A DNA stretch of 64,000 bases from Heterocephalus glaber (GCF_000247695.1 NW_004624743.1:5764136-5828135), one strand, 5' to 3'; shown: positions 12,360-21,616, counted from the stretch's first letter. Made by a program: numbers and translations. The notes: generated by a model from the letters alone, not told the origin.

Positions 12360-13160
12360 AATATCATTATCTAAAAGGCTAAAGATAGCAAGTGGTGGGG
12401 AGGATTCAGAAAGAAGGAATCCCTTGCACACCAGTGATAATGTAAATTAGCAGAGTCATTATGGAAAATATTACAGAAGATTTTCAAAAACTTAAAAATA
12501 GAAGTACCACATTATCAAGCAATTTCATTACTGGGTATATATCCAATGGAAGTGAAATGAATGCATCAAAGAGACACGTGCACTTTCCTACGTCCTTCAG
12601 CACTTTTCATAATAGCCAATAAATGGAAAGGATCTAAATGCCTAGCAACACGAATGGATGAAAAACATAATACATATACACAGTGAATGCTATTGGTTCA
12701 TAAATAAGATAAAATTGTCATGTGTGATGACACAGATAGAATTGGAGTTCCTCATGTTTAGTAAACTAAGCTAGGGACAGAAAGGCAAGTAACCCTGATT
12801 TCACTTATACACAGAATATAAAAGAAAATGATCCCAAAGAAGTGAAGAAGAGCATGAGAGTAACTAGAGGCTGGGAGAATGGGGAGAGCAAAGCTTGGGG
12901 AAAGTTTGATGAACAGGCACTGTTTATACTAAGATTGCAGATGTAATTTCTGACGTCTAGATATTATAGATGATGACAATGTACTACATACAATAAAGCT
13001 AGCAGACAGGATTCTGAATATTCTTTACAAAGGAATGACAAATATCTGAGGAGATACAGTAGATATATTTATCCTGATTTGAATATTACAGTATATCAAA
13101 GCATCACATGGTACCCTTAAGTATGTACAATTTGAAGGTTAATAGGAATTTTAAAATATA

Positions 13161-13325
13161 TATCACATGTATATGGATTTAAACAAAGACAAATTTAAAT
13201 GCATAAATTAAACTTTCGCAAAGACACAATTTTACCATATTTATCAACAGGAAACAATTCAAGCTGGAACACAGAAAAGGCTTAGAGTCAGACAGCTTCA
13301 ACTATTAGCCTCTGATTTAGGTCCT
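13161..13325. other. Unassigned spacer after the L1 3' end
   Basis: AT-rich sequence with no recognised element between the L1 3'UTR and the CpG-bearing patch. Confidence 0.4.
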
Positions 13326-13515
13326 CTTGTATCGTAGTCTGGACGCGCAAATTTTATACACTTTTTTATTCAAAGGTCAAACAGCTATTTCGATAGCTGT
13401 TCAATATTAGTTTAACGTTTCGAGCATGACATTATAAGAAGTATCTCCTTTAGTAAGTGTCTAAAAATTACAAAAAAATTAATTATTATCACGATGAAAC
13501 CCACGGGAGAATAAA
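13326..13515. other. CpG-bearing AT-rich patch with a perfect hairpin
   Basis: An otherwise AT-rich 190-base patch has about nine CpG dinucleotides (for example ATCGTAG, GGACGCGC, TTTCGATA, AACGTTTCGAG, CACGATG, CCACGGG), more than its surroundings. At 13380-13401 it contains a perfect inverted repeat, AACAGCTAT / TTCG / ATAGCTGTT, with 9-bp arms and a 4-base loop. I cannot assign it to a repeat family or gene. It might be a constrained noncoding element or a relatively recent insertion, but neither is shown. Confidence 0.4.
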
Positions 13516-13573
13516 CATCCTATCTACTAAAAACAATATGTAATGTTTCTTCCATAGCACAAGCACATAAAAT

Positions 13574-13609
13574 ATCGCTTCTCAGCCTTTTGGCTAAGAT
13601 CAAGTGTAG
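13574..13609 (+). pseudogene. 3'-truncated U2 snRNA retropseudogene
   Basis: These 36 bases match the 5' end of U2 snRNA, with one G-to-A change in the first stem-loop (TTCTCAGCCTTTTGGC). The match includes the sequence around the branch-point recognition region up to AAGTGTAG, then stops abruptly. The flanks are near-identical direct repeats: TAGCACAAGCACATAAAAT at 13555-13573 and TAGCACAAGCATAAAATAT at 13608-13626, the second lacking one CA. Truncated U2 copies with flanking duplications and variable 3' truncation are a known retropseudogene class. No U2 promoter (DSE/PSE) or full-length body is present, so it is not a functional gene. Confidence 0.93.
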
Positions 13610-13626
13610 CACAAGCATAAAATATG

Positions 13627-14260
13627 TCAGTCTAAAAGGTAAAGGGGATAGTCATTAGAAATGTAGTTTGTAGAATGTAAATATTTAAACTGCCACAGTT
13701 CCCAGCTTAGAAATGTGTACAAAGTAAATTAGAAAAGATAATATTATTTCTACCTTAAACAAGGAATCTTTAGCAAAGATTAAATACAGTTTTTGTGAGG
13801 GGAATATGTAATTTAGAAGGGAATATGTAATTTAATGATAAAAATTATGATTTATAAAATATTAAAATACATTTGCAAATGAAGTGAATTGGTGTGCTAC
13901 AAATTCTTCATCTATAATATAGTAGAGCAAAAAATTCTAATCTCATTTTATTCACATATATTAAAATAATAATTCACTCACATACTTATGAAGGGAATAG
14001 AGTAATCTGACTGTATTACATAGGTTACCTGAAAGTAAGTCATTTTTTTGAAACATAAATGGAAAATAAAGATGCTTCTATCAGAATAATACATACATGA
14101 CACTTTAAAATAAGCACTTAAATATTGTAATAGAAAAACTTTTGAGTTTTAAAATATTTTTAATTGATATTTAAGTTTTACTTGGGAGTTAGGAGCCATG
14201 GAATCCTAGTACATATTATGATGACTATAGATATTAATAATAATAGAATATTTTAAAAAT
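13627..14260. other. AT-rich unassigned DNA
   Basis: No gene. A 19-bp imperfect tandem duplication (GGGAATATGTAATTTA) lies near 13800-13838. Otherwise no element is recognised. Confidence 0.45.
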
Positions 14261-14264
14261 ATAG

Positions 14265-14400
14265 AACAAAGGATTTGGGGATTTTACCGTAAAAAATGTT
14301 TGAGAAAACAGATGTGTTTATCCTGATTTAAATATTATACCATGTGTACATATCTCAAAACATTACATGGTACCCTATAAATGTGTACAATTTTGTTTTG
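14265..14400 (+). mobile_element. Old L1 3'UTR fragment, sense
   Basis: Contains TTTATCCTGATTTAAATATTA, then ACATTACATGGTACCC and TGTGTACAATTTTG, the same series of phrases that ends the L1 at 13073-13133. It is a second old L1MA/MB-like 3' end, severely 5' truncated or left by a rearrangement. Confidence 0.7.
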
Positions 14401-14538
14401 CTGTATCAGTTAAATTATGTTTTATTTAAATCACAAAAAATAATTGTACTGATTTATTTAGTATAATGCATTCTTTGACACATGTATGCCAAATCTACTT
14501 ATGATTGACTCAAATACTGTAGAAGACCTAAGAATATT

Positions 14539-14617
14539 TTTTTGGTACCGGGAACTGAACTCAGGACCTTGCGCTTGTGAGGCAGGTGACAGAACCACTG
14601 AGCTAAATGCCCAGCTC
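14539..14617 (-). mobile_element. ID-type SINE, antisense, with target duplication
   Basis: Reading the minus strand gives the ID body (GGGCATTTAGCTCAGTGG at its 5' end, GAGTTCAGTTCCCGGTACC at its 3' end) and a short poly(A). It is flanked by AAGAATATT at 14530-14538 and again at 14618-14626, an exact 9-bp target duplication consistent with L1-driven retroposition. Confidence 0.94.
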
Positions 14618-14849
14618 AAGAATATTATAGCTAAATAAACATTTTGAAAAATGTCTTTTCTCTTTGCTTTTGGATCATATTTCCAGAAAGTCACAAATCC
14701 TAAATTCTTAAATAATGTATTACTAATTTTCTCTTCAATTACAAAAATGTACATTTGAGTGTATTTTCTGTGTCAATATTTAGAACTTGCTTTTGGAGCT
14801 ATGATTTTTATGTAGGGTGCCTTAAAATAAGGAAACAGTCCTGTAAAGT

Positions 14850-15185
14850 TCACTTGTGTAGCTGGACGTTGAGGCAGTTAGTGGGCAGAGTTCACTTGGG
14901 ACTGGCCTGGGGTCCGCTGGGATGGGTCATAGCGGCCTGGCCTCGGGTCTGTGTCTGGCCCCTCCACCCTTCTTCTCTGAAGCTTACCCTGCATCACTGC
15001 CCTGCTCACGTGATATAAGCACGTTTCTCTCCCGTGTCTTTCCCCTGTGCTCTCTCTCCTGGGAGCCAGTCCGGGATGGAATGATCTTGGAATGCAAACC
15101 AAGGTAAACATTTCCTCCTCACAGCTGGTGTGTCAAGTGGTCTGTCCAGCAGTGGGAAAGCTGGCTGATATGGGGCTTAACTGGT
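14850..15185 (+). mobile_element. GC-rich probable LTR fragment
   Basis: This block is far richer in G+C and CpG than its flanks. Its 3' portion has an LTR-like arrangement: a pyrimidine-rich CTCTCTCTCCTGGGAGCC segment, then AAACATTTCCTCCTC, then a terminal GCTGGCTGATATGG. This resembles the R/U5 side of MaLR-type LTRs. I could not find clean ends or target duplications. Overlapping short frames on both strands are artefacts of low stop density. Confidence 0.4.
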
Positions 15186-15427
15186 AACTTCTTTCAGTCA
15201 TCTGCGAACCCTTTGAAGTTTAACATATTCATTTGAAGGAACTGAAATTAAGACCCATTCCCATGAAAGCAAGAATCTATATGAAAGTTGACACTCTTAG
15301 TGGGGGAATAAACCAGATCTGTGTCAACATGTTTTTATGAAATCAAGTATAAAACTGAGGATCTTTGACATGTTTGTTCATGTTTTCACAGATACAATTT
15401 TTGCCTTAGGTCAAAGTTTTTCTCGAC

Positions 15428-15519
15428 TTTTTTTTCTGTAACCAGGGATCGAACTCCAAACTTAGGACCTTGTGTGTGCGAGGCGGGCGTGGTGCCACTG
15501 AGTTAAATCCCAGGCCCAC
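15428..15519 (-). mobile_element. ID-type SINE, antisense
   Basis: Minus strand reads GGGCCTGGGATTTAACTCAGTGG, then a body ending near AGTTCGATCCCTGGTTACAG with an A-rich tail. The A box carries one change (TAACTCAGTGG) and the B box is intact. No clear target duplication was found. Confidence 0.9.
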
Positions 15520-16279
15520 CTTGTTCTTCACTTTGACAATTAAATTCATGTCATAATTATAGCAAAATTGTTTCTCAAATTATGGTAAATATTCCAAAAA
15601 AGTGACATATTATATGCAAGTTTTCCAAGGCACTATTCACTCTCACCGTTCTTAATCAATTCAAGTGGAAAAAAACCCTTTTCTTTATAGCTAGTTAATT
15701 AAAGAATAATATATATACAGAAGCTAATATTTACTTATCAGGGTGCTGAATTTGCCTGGTAACTGAGATAACTTGTAGTAATTAAAAGATAAATTAGTAT
15801 TTATATTTAATTATAAAGAAATCTATACCTCATTTAGCATTTAATTACAACTGACTGAAAGCAAGGCAAATGCTCCATGCATTTTTCAGATTTTAAAATT
15901 ACCTCAATGAAGAACATTTTAGGGTTTATTAATTTGTTAATTTTGAAGATTTTATTAGGCAATTAAATAATTTTATTTTACCAAGTTGTTTTATTTTTTC
16001 TATTTAGTAAAAATAACCTACAGATTCAGTTTTTCTGGAGTATTGGAATATTTTATCTTCCTTAAGTTCATTGAGTTTCTTTTCTGATGAAAGGTATAGT
16101 TTCACTTTTGAGTTCTCTCATCCTTAAAGAAACATGCAAGGTGACATCCTTGGGTACTCAATGGATAGAAAACTTGTCATTTATATACCTTAAATGTCCT
16201 TTAGCAGTCAGCATATAAAAGATTTCCCTTACTTTCCAGTGATTTTCGTTTCCTCCCAAAAGACAGCATCTGCCTAGAC
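15520..16279. other. AT-rich unassigned DNA
   Basis: No gene or recognised repeat between the SINE and the L1 3'UTR fragment. Confidence 0.45.
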
Positions 16280-16505
16280 TATGGAGAGGGGAATAAGATG
16301 ACAAGAGTGAAGGGATTATAAGAAAAGGAAAAAATGGAAACAAAGTCTTTGTAAATGGGGAGGGGTGGAGAGGTGGAGGGAGAACAGGTAATGGGGAAAA
16401 AACAAGAACTAAGATACATCATGTACAGGTACAAGCGCCCAATGATAAATGTAAACATATTATATGCCTAAAATGTACCAATAAAAGAATTTAAGAAATA
16501 AAAAG
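16280..16505 (+). mobile_element. L1 3'UTR end, sense (lineage-type A)
   Basis: A purine-rich stretch (16290-16400) is followed by ACAGGTACAAGCGCCCAATG, ATAAATGTAAACATATTATA, CCTAAAATGTACCAATAAAAG and an A-rich tail. The reverse complement of the stub at 38823-38968 has nearly the same final 60 bases, and related ends lie at 17765-18055 and 27390-27445. The G/A-rich tract followed by an AATAAA-type signal and poly(A) is the classic L1 3'UTR layout. It is heavily 5' truncated and encodes nothing. Confidence 0.75.
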
Positions 16506-17402
16506 GCAAGAGAAAAATGGAAAAGCAAACTCTAGGTTCAGTAATGCAGAAAAGGGTCATCACAGCAACGGTGGGCTTGGCATCTGTTCCTAGACTATAT
16601 ATGTGAATGTGAAACCCACTGCCTGTTACTCATTTCCTTTTGCAAAACTGATCTTCTAAGGATTGCTTCCCACACAATCATACTCTATGAGCATTTCATA
16701 CCATGTTCTGGAAATAGACAAGCACTGTTTGTCCAATGGTATCACCAGCAATTTATAATTAGGAATAAAACCATGATGAAAAATCTAGCATCTAGCTATA
16801 TGTCTATTTTGGGGTGTTTGATATGTGCTTTTACCTATAAAATTCGAGCTTTTTAGTCAAGCCCCTCAGATAAGGAAGACACCTGCTAATTTGTCTCATT
16901 GGAGCAAAGCTGCTTCCTTATACATTGCATTTGTTGGAAGGAAGAGTAAACTTTGTTAAGTAGTTACAATAACCAGTGGAAGTAGTTTAAAAGCAGAGTG
17001 AAATGTGTGATTCAGAAAACAGTAAGCAAGCAAATAGTGATATCTTGAGGTTTGTCTTAACATTCATTAGATTAACTGGGCTCTGATGTATCTGAATGAT
17101 AATAAAAGCAGAAATAAGGATAGTTCACTGATAGAGATGTAGAAGATAGGAGAAGACAGCATAAAAATTCAATATATATTTGAACAGAAAATAAATTAAG
17201 CAAAGTAAAATTTTATTATTACAAAATGGACTCCATCAATAAATTCTGGAAAAGTAAAATGACTTCTTATTCATGATTTATTCAAGAAGATATACTCAAG
17301 GGAATAATGGGAATCTAATATTAAACATAAAAGTAAGATACCTTCTAAATTTTTTCTTCTCTTGACGATTTACATCTCACTGAGTAACATACATCCAAGT
17401 AA
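16506..17402. other. AT-rich unassigned DNA
   Basis: No gene or named repeat is visible. A segment with ordinary composition near 16560-16720 has no coding signal. Confidence 0.45.
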
Positions 17403-17600
17403 TGAAGCCTACTATGTATAACACACCGTTCTAGGTATTTGGCAAATATCTTTATGTAATCCTGATAATAAATGATAAATTGACAAGAACTCTGAAAAAG
17501 AGAGTTTACATAATTTCCACAATCAGATTCAACTAAAAACTTTAGCCAGAAATCAAGCTCAGGTTTATCTCATTAAAACCTGGAACTTTTCCTGCTCCTC
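17403..17600 (-). mobile_element. MIR relic, antisense (probable)
   Basis: CCTACTATGTATAACACACC then GTTCTAGGTATTTGGCAAAT, TTTATGTAATCCTGATAATA and a later AGCCAGAAATCAAGCTCAGG follow the order of an antisense MIR (size/frequency phrase, 'aatcctcacaa', then 'agccaggattcgaaccc'). Divergence is high, as expected for this ancient tRNA-derived SINE. Confidence 0.55.
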
Positions 17601-17764
17601 TCTACCATCTCTTGTAAATCAGACTTTGTAACATCAGAATATTCCGACTAAATGGAGAAATGTATGACACGTATGAGAGTTGGGGCAGTGGTCTCTGTTT
17701 CAAGAAGGCTGAGGACCTTCTTGAAGTCACATTAATTTGACTCACTTCAAATGTCCTACAACTT

Positions 17765-18055
17765 CACAGAGAAGGACCGAAATGCATAAGAGATACTGGG
17801 AAATGGGAAGGAAATGTTCAAATGAGAAGGGGAACAAGAAAGAGGGAGAGGAAAAGAAAAGAAGGGCAAGAAGAAAAAGAGAATCGAAGGAACAAAGCTT
17901 TTGTAAATAAGGAAGGGGAGAGGAGTGGAAGAGAGGGAGGGGAATGGGGCGGGGGGGGAGAAGCAAGATCTGTCATGCACAGGTGCAAATTCCCTATGAT
18001 AACTGTGATCATTTTGTATACCTGAAATGTAACAATAAATGTTTTGCCTCAAAAA
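17765..18055 (+). mobile_element. L1 3'UTR end with long polypurine tract, sense
   Basis: An almost pure purine tract (17815-17960) precedes GTCATGCACAGGTGCAAATT, then TTTTGTATACCTGAAATGTA, ACAATAAATG and an A-rich end. It is a divergent relative of the ends at 16280-16505 and 38823-38968. The tract includes a dense G-run array at 17935-17958. Open frames here (Arg/Lys/Glu-rich on plus, Pro/Ser/Phe-rich on minus) simply mirror the purine tract. Confidence 0.75.
17935..17958 (+). other. G-quadruplex-type motif in L1 3'UTR
   Basis: Four G runs lie within 24 bases: GGG at 17935, GGGG at 17939, GGGG at 17946 and eight Gs at 17951-17958, with loops of 1-3 bases. This meets the usual G4 pattern. 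G-rich polypurine tracts are a conserved property of mammalian L1 3'UTRs; folding here is inferred. Confidence 0.75.
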
Positions 18056-18518
18056 TAATTTTTACAGAGAAGCAAAGAAGAAAGTGAATATTAAAGAAGA
18101 CAAGATTTCAGCACATCCAAAACAACAATGGGCATTTTCTTTCCAGAACCAAATATGAGTATGTGGTTTTAAATGCAGGTATTAGCAAAGTTGGTAAACA
18201 TGGACACTGATATACTTCTCATGTGCATCTGCATCTGCTCCAGATCCACATGTGCAGCAATTCCAGCGACCTCAGAACCCTCAGGCAAATGCTCCTTACA
18301 GGTGTTGGGCCCAGTGGAAGATTTAGGGTTATTAAATTGAAGAATAAATGTATTTTGTATGCTAACATTTTTCAACTGAGGCTTACAGTTCAGCATTAGT
18401 ATACAAATCATAAATAAGAATATATGGAATTGGTAAATTTCACCTAAAATTACTGCTACATAGAAATCATATTTTAATAATTAAGTACATTGTAACAGAA
18501 TGCCCAATTATATCTGAG
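18056..18518. other. Unassigned AT-rich DNA
   Basis: No gene or repeat recognised. The 80-codon minus frame at 18169-18411 has no motif and no family resemblance I can name. Confidence 0.45.
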
Positions 18519-18620
18519 GATTGTTCAAAGTTGAGGAACACAGAAACTCTTAGATTGTTCAAAGTTGAGGAACACAGAATCTCTTAGATTGTTCAAAGCT
18601 GAGGAACACAGAAACTTTTA
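18519..18620. repeat. 34-bp minisatellite, three units
   Basis: Unit GATTGTTCAAAGTTGAGGAA plus 14 further bases repeats at 18519-18552, 18553-18586 and 18587-18620. Unit 2 has one substitution near its end, and unit 3 has GCTGAG instead of GTTGAG and diverges at its last bases. Confidence 0.93.
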
Positions 18621-18725
18621 TGTGGTATCTATTCTTTGAGGAGTCGTCTAAAAAACTTCAAGGGTTTAAAAGATTATATCTCAAATGTGGAGATAATTTG
18701 GCCTTTATAAATTCATTCTGGAAAC

Positions 18726-18806
18726 TTTTTTTTTGGTATTGGGGATCAAACTCAGGACCTTGAGCTTGCAAAGCAGGCGCCGGAACCACTGAGCTAAATC
18801 CCTAGC
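18726..18806 (-). mobile_element. ID-type SINE, antisense (member 1 of a pair)
   Basis: Minus strand starts GCTAGGGATTTAGCTCAGTGG and ends with TGATCCCCAATACC and a poly(A) of about 9. It lies immediately before a second antisense ID copy. The 12-bp word AAATTCATTCTG is present just left of this copy (18709-18720) and just right of the second copy (18932-18943), so the two are enclosed by one target duplication. Confidence 0.92.
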
Positions 18807-18825
18807 AAATGATAAATTTTCTTTC

Positions 18826-18928
18826 TTTCTTTTTTTTTTGTTTTTTGTTTTTTTGGTACCAGGGAACGAACTCGGTTCCTTGCTCTTCTGCAGCAGGCAG
18901 CGAAATCACTGAGCCAAATCCCTGGCCC
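18826..18928 (-). mobile_element. ID-type SINE, antisense (member 2 of a pair)
   Basis: Minus strand starts GGGCCAGGGATTTGGCTCAG and ends GTTCGTTCCCTGGTACC, followed by a long A-rich tail with C and G interruptions. Its middle (CTGCTGCAGAAGAGCAAGG) is altered relative to the other copies. See member 1 for the shared flanking duplication. Confidence 0.92.
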
Positions 18929-18943
18929 TTCAAATTCATTCTG

Positions 18944-19820
18944 AACTTTGTCTGTGTAAGTGTTCCTGTTCTGTTACACGGTGGAAAAATACATCTGTGA
19001 GTGAAAAGGAGCCAAAGATATTTCAAAAATATTGTTTTGTGTTTCAATCTTTACAGTGTGAAGAAATCTAGACCTTCAGTATATTCTTAAAGCTGTTTTT
19101 AAACATCTCAAATTACTTCATTCGTGATTTTTGTTTCATGATCAGGTAAATTCATAATTCATCCAGGAAAATTTTGATTAAAATAACTTCAGGAAAAACA
19201 TTGTATTTTTAAAAATACAGGATATTTCAAATCAAATAAAATGTTGAAACACAAGCCCTTTTTGGAATTAGTTATTATTCAAGAGAAAGAAAAACTGTTC
19301 ACATAAATGTAATGTAGTTAGTATTTGACATATTTCCTGAGAATCTTACCATTTCCCTCTTATGAAAATTTGAATTAGTTTCAGCTAAGGTAATTTCAAC
19401 ACTTAAAAATTAATGTTTAGAAACCTAAGAGCTTTTTATTTCATTTCATTTTGGCTTCAAAACTATATCACTTGAATCAAAAAGCCACAAAAGATTCATT
19501 TTGAAAAGATTCATTTCCAATAGCTATTGAAAGGTGCATTTTGATAGCATAAGAAATACAATAATCTTCCATGAGAGTTTATGGTGTTAAGTAGCACTCA
19601 AAAGAGTCTTTAATGAAAAGCAGAGAAGCCCAAAACTATAGCATGCATACTTCTCTGACCTTATTTCCAAATGTCATTTCAAGATTTGTTATTTAATCTT
19701 TAAAGTCTTGTTCAAAGATCATTTTGTCCATTATTCTGTACACATTTAGTGAAAAATAAGCTTCTTGTAGACACTAACTCTGAGCATTCAATAGTGAACA
19801 GCACCAATTTCTAGCTTGGA
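18944..19820. other. AT-rich unassigned DNA
   Basis: No gene. The first bases (to about 18977) are a short copy of sequence also found at 21207-21251. The rest is not assigned. Confidence 0.45.
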
Positions 19821-20600
19821 GGTTTGCAACCTAGAGTAAATTGAAGAGGGACCTATTGTCCCAAGACAGGGCAATTCAGAAGGTGTTGTCTAAATTTCAA
19901 GATTTTCTCCTATGGAATAATCAAAGTTTTAGAATTTTGCATGTTCCATTTAGGCCAATTGGGATAATTTTGTGTATTCTAAATTCTGATTCTAGCTTAA
20001 TTGCATGTATGAGGATATCTGGATGTTCTCACACCATTTGTTGAAAATTCTACCCTTTTACATCAAACCAGTTGATGATATTCACAAAATAATGTGCTTG
20101 GATTTTAATTGCATTTCATTGAATCTGTACATCAAGTTGTGAAAAACAGGTATTTTGAAAATCCCTAATATTTATTTCTTTAGCTCTGTTTTCATTTTCT
20201 TAATTGTTTTATAGTTTTTCTTGTATAATTTTGTACATATTTTGTTAGATTTGTACTTAGGTTTTTTTTGTGGTACTAAAGTAAATGATACTATCTGTAC
20301 AATTTCAAACTCCAATTGCTTACTTGTAAAAGAACTAGCTTTGCATCTTAATCTTGGGTCCTGTAAGCTCACTGCAATTACTTACTACTTCCATAAATAT
20401 TGTAATGGACTCATTGAAATTTCCTACACCTTCCTGTCATCTGCAAAGAGAGTTTCACATATTACTTCACATTCAGCCTACGTTTTATTTCTTTTTTTTG
20501 AGACACAAATTATACTTTTTCACATTTAGTGGTGTTCCTTTAGTTTGCAATAAATATGTACCACTTAGACTTCAGTCTACTTTCAGGTAACCTTGTAATT
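19821..20600 (-). mobile_element. Decayed L1 ORF2 segment, antisense
   Basis: In antisense, phrases typical of L1 ORF2 occur in order. They are GGATTTTAATTGCATTTCAT then TGAATCTGTA near 20100-20130, TTTTATAGTTTTTCTTGTATAA near 20209, TTTTTTTGTGG near 20263, and CTGTCATCTGCAAAGAGAG near 20434. All frames are interrupted. It corresponds to part of the reverse-transcriptase region. Confidence 0.72.
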
Positions 20601-20839
20601 CTTTGTGAGCAGAATCCGTAGATAAGAGAATACCCCCAATCCCTCTCTCTCTTCTTTATAACATTGCTATATTTGACTTTATAACATCGCTATGTATCAC
20701 TTGTCCAAAAATTTTAATCAACATATACATCAGTATTATTTTGAATACATAAATTTTATCTTTTATATGATTAAGAATAAGATAAATAAAATATTTTATT
20801 TTACTTTATTTCTTCTTTTATGCTCTTTTTTCATCTATA

Positions 20840-21185
20840 CATATATTCCTGATCATTTTCTCTGCCTTCTGAAAAACTTATCATTTCTGCAGCAATACTG
20901 CTGATAAATTTCCTCAGTTTTTTGGTTGAAGAAGTCCTTAGTTTTCCTCTACTTTTAAAGAAAACTTTCTTTGGACACAGAAATCCAGACTGATATTTTT
21001 TTCTTTCGATCTGTTGAATATTCCGTTCCACTGTATTCAGTTTTCATGGATCCTAAAGAGAAATTCAGTGTCATTCCTATGCTTGCCTCTCGGTAGTTAA
21101 CGTTATCCCTGCTTGTGTCTTCTTTCGAGATTTTCTACAATTTGAGTATGATATGCTTAGTGGTAGTTTTATTTGTTTCCCTCCA
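20840..21185 (-). mobile_element. Old L1 fragment of 5'-region type, antisense
   Basis: The sequence resembles the same L1M-like 5' region as 4131-7727 in antisense (for example TTTTCTCTGCCTTCTGAAAA and CTGTTGAATATTCCGTTCCA style segments). It is close to the ORF2 piece at 19821-20600. If both come from one element, most of ORF1 and the first part of ORF2 are missing between them. Confidence 0.45.
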
Positions 21186-21206
21186 TCCTGCTTTGGTCTT
21201 TTCATA

Positions 21207-21251
21207 TTCATTCTGCACTTTGTCTGTGTAAGTTTTCCCGTCCTGTTACAG
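21207..21251. repeat. 45-bp direct repeat of 18935-18977
   Basis: ATTCATTCTGCACTTTGTCT plus GTGTAAGTTTTCCCGTCCTGTTACA is closely similar to the sequence just downstream of the SINE pair, with about five substitutions and an indel. It could be two small pieces of the same old repeat or a local duplication. Confidence 0.7.
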
Positions 21252-21616
21252 GTTCCTGGCAGGTCTCTAGTTGGGGCTCTGATCTAGGAGCTTGGAATTC
21301 TCTGTCTCCTCCTATCTATATCTCAAATTGTAAGGGGCATTTGGCCCTTTCACAATAATAATCTGGGGGCCGAAGAACAGCAGCAAATTTTCAGTCCATT
21401 GGACTTATTTTTTGTTATTATGACACAGGAATTATGACTTCCAAGATCCTTATGTGACAGGTTGGAAGCCAGAAGTTTAATTACATTTTGAACTTTGAGT
21501 CACTGATTTTAAATTATGCTTCAGATTAGGAAGAATTAATGAGACATAGAGAGGGCAACATTGTTCTGCAGGTAACAGGCACGGGCATTTCAAATACACA
21601 ATCTCAATACAAATTC

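Larger units (their letters stand above)
11112..13160 (+). mobile_element. Decayed L1 LINE, ORF2 3' half and 3'UTR, sense
   Basis: Plus-strand landmarks follow L1 order. GGGGAATTCTTCCAAAC is near 11117, AAAGTTGCAGGATATAAAATC is near 11767 in the reverse-transcriptase region, GTGCTGGGGAAACTGAGTATCC is near 11804, and the old-L1 3'UTR pattern (CCTGATTTGAATATTAC ... ACATGGTACCC ... GTACAATTT) is near 13073-13133. Frames are broken throughout by stops and indels, so no ORF2 protein is made. The 3'UTR resembles the L1MA/L1MB class, which is shared among placental mammals. The 5' end is truncated and the ID SINE abuts it. Confidence 0.82.

Noticed and set aside
13574..13609. Functional U2 snRNA gene
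   Set aside because: Only 36 of about 190 nt are present and the copy is flanked by target duplications; no snRNA promoter elements are visible.
17742..18052. Pro/Ser-rich minus frames and Arg/Glu-rich plus frame
   Set aside because: They translate the L1 polypurine tract and its complement.
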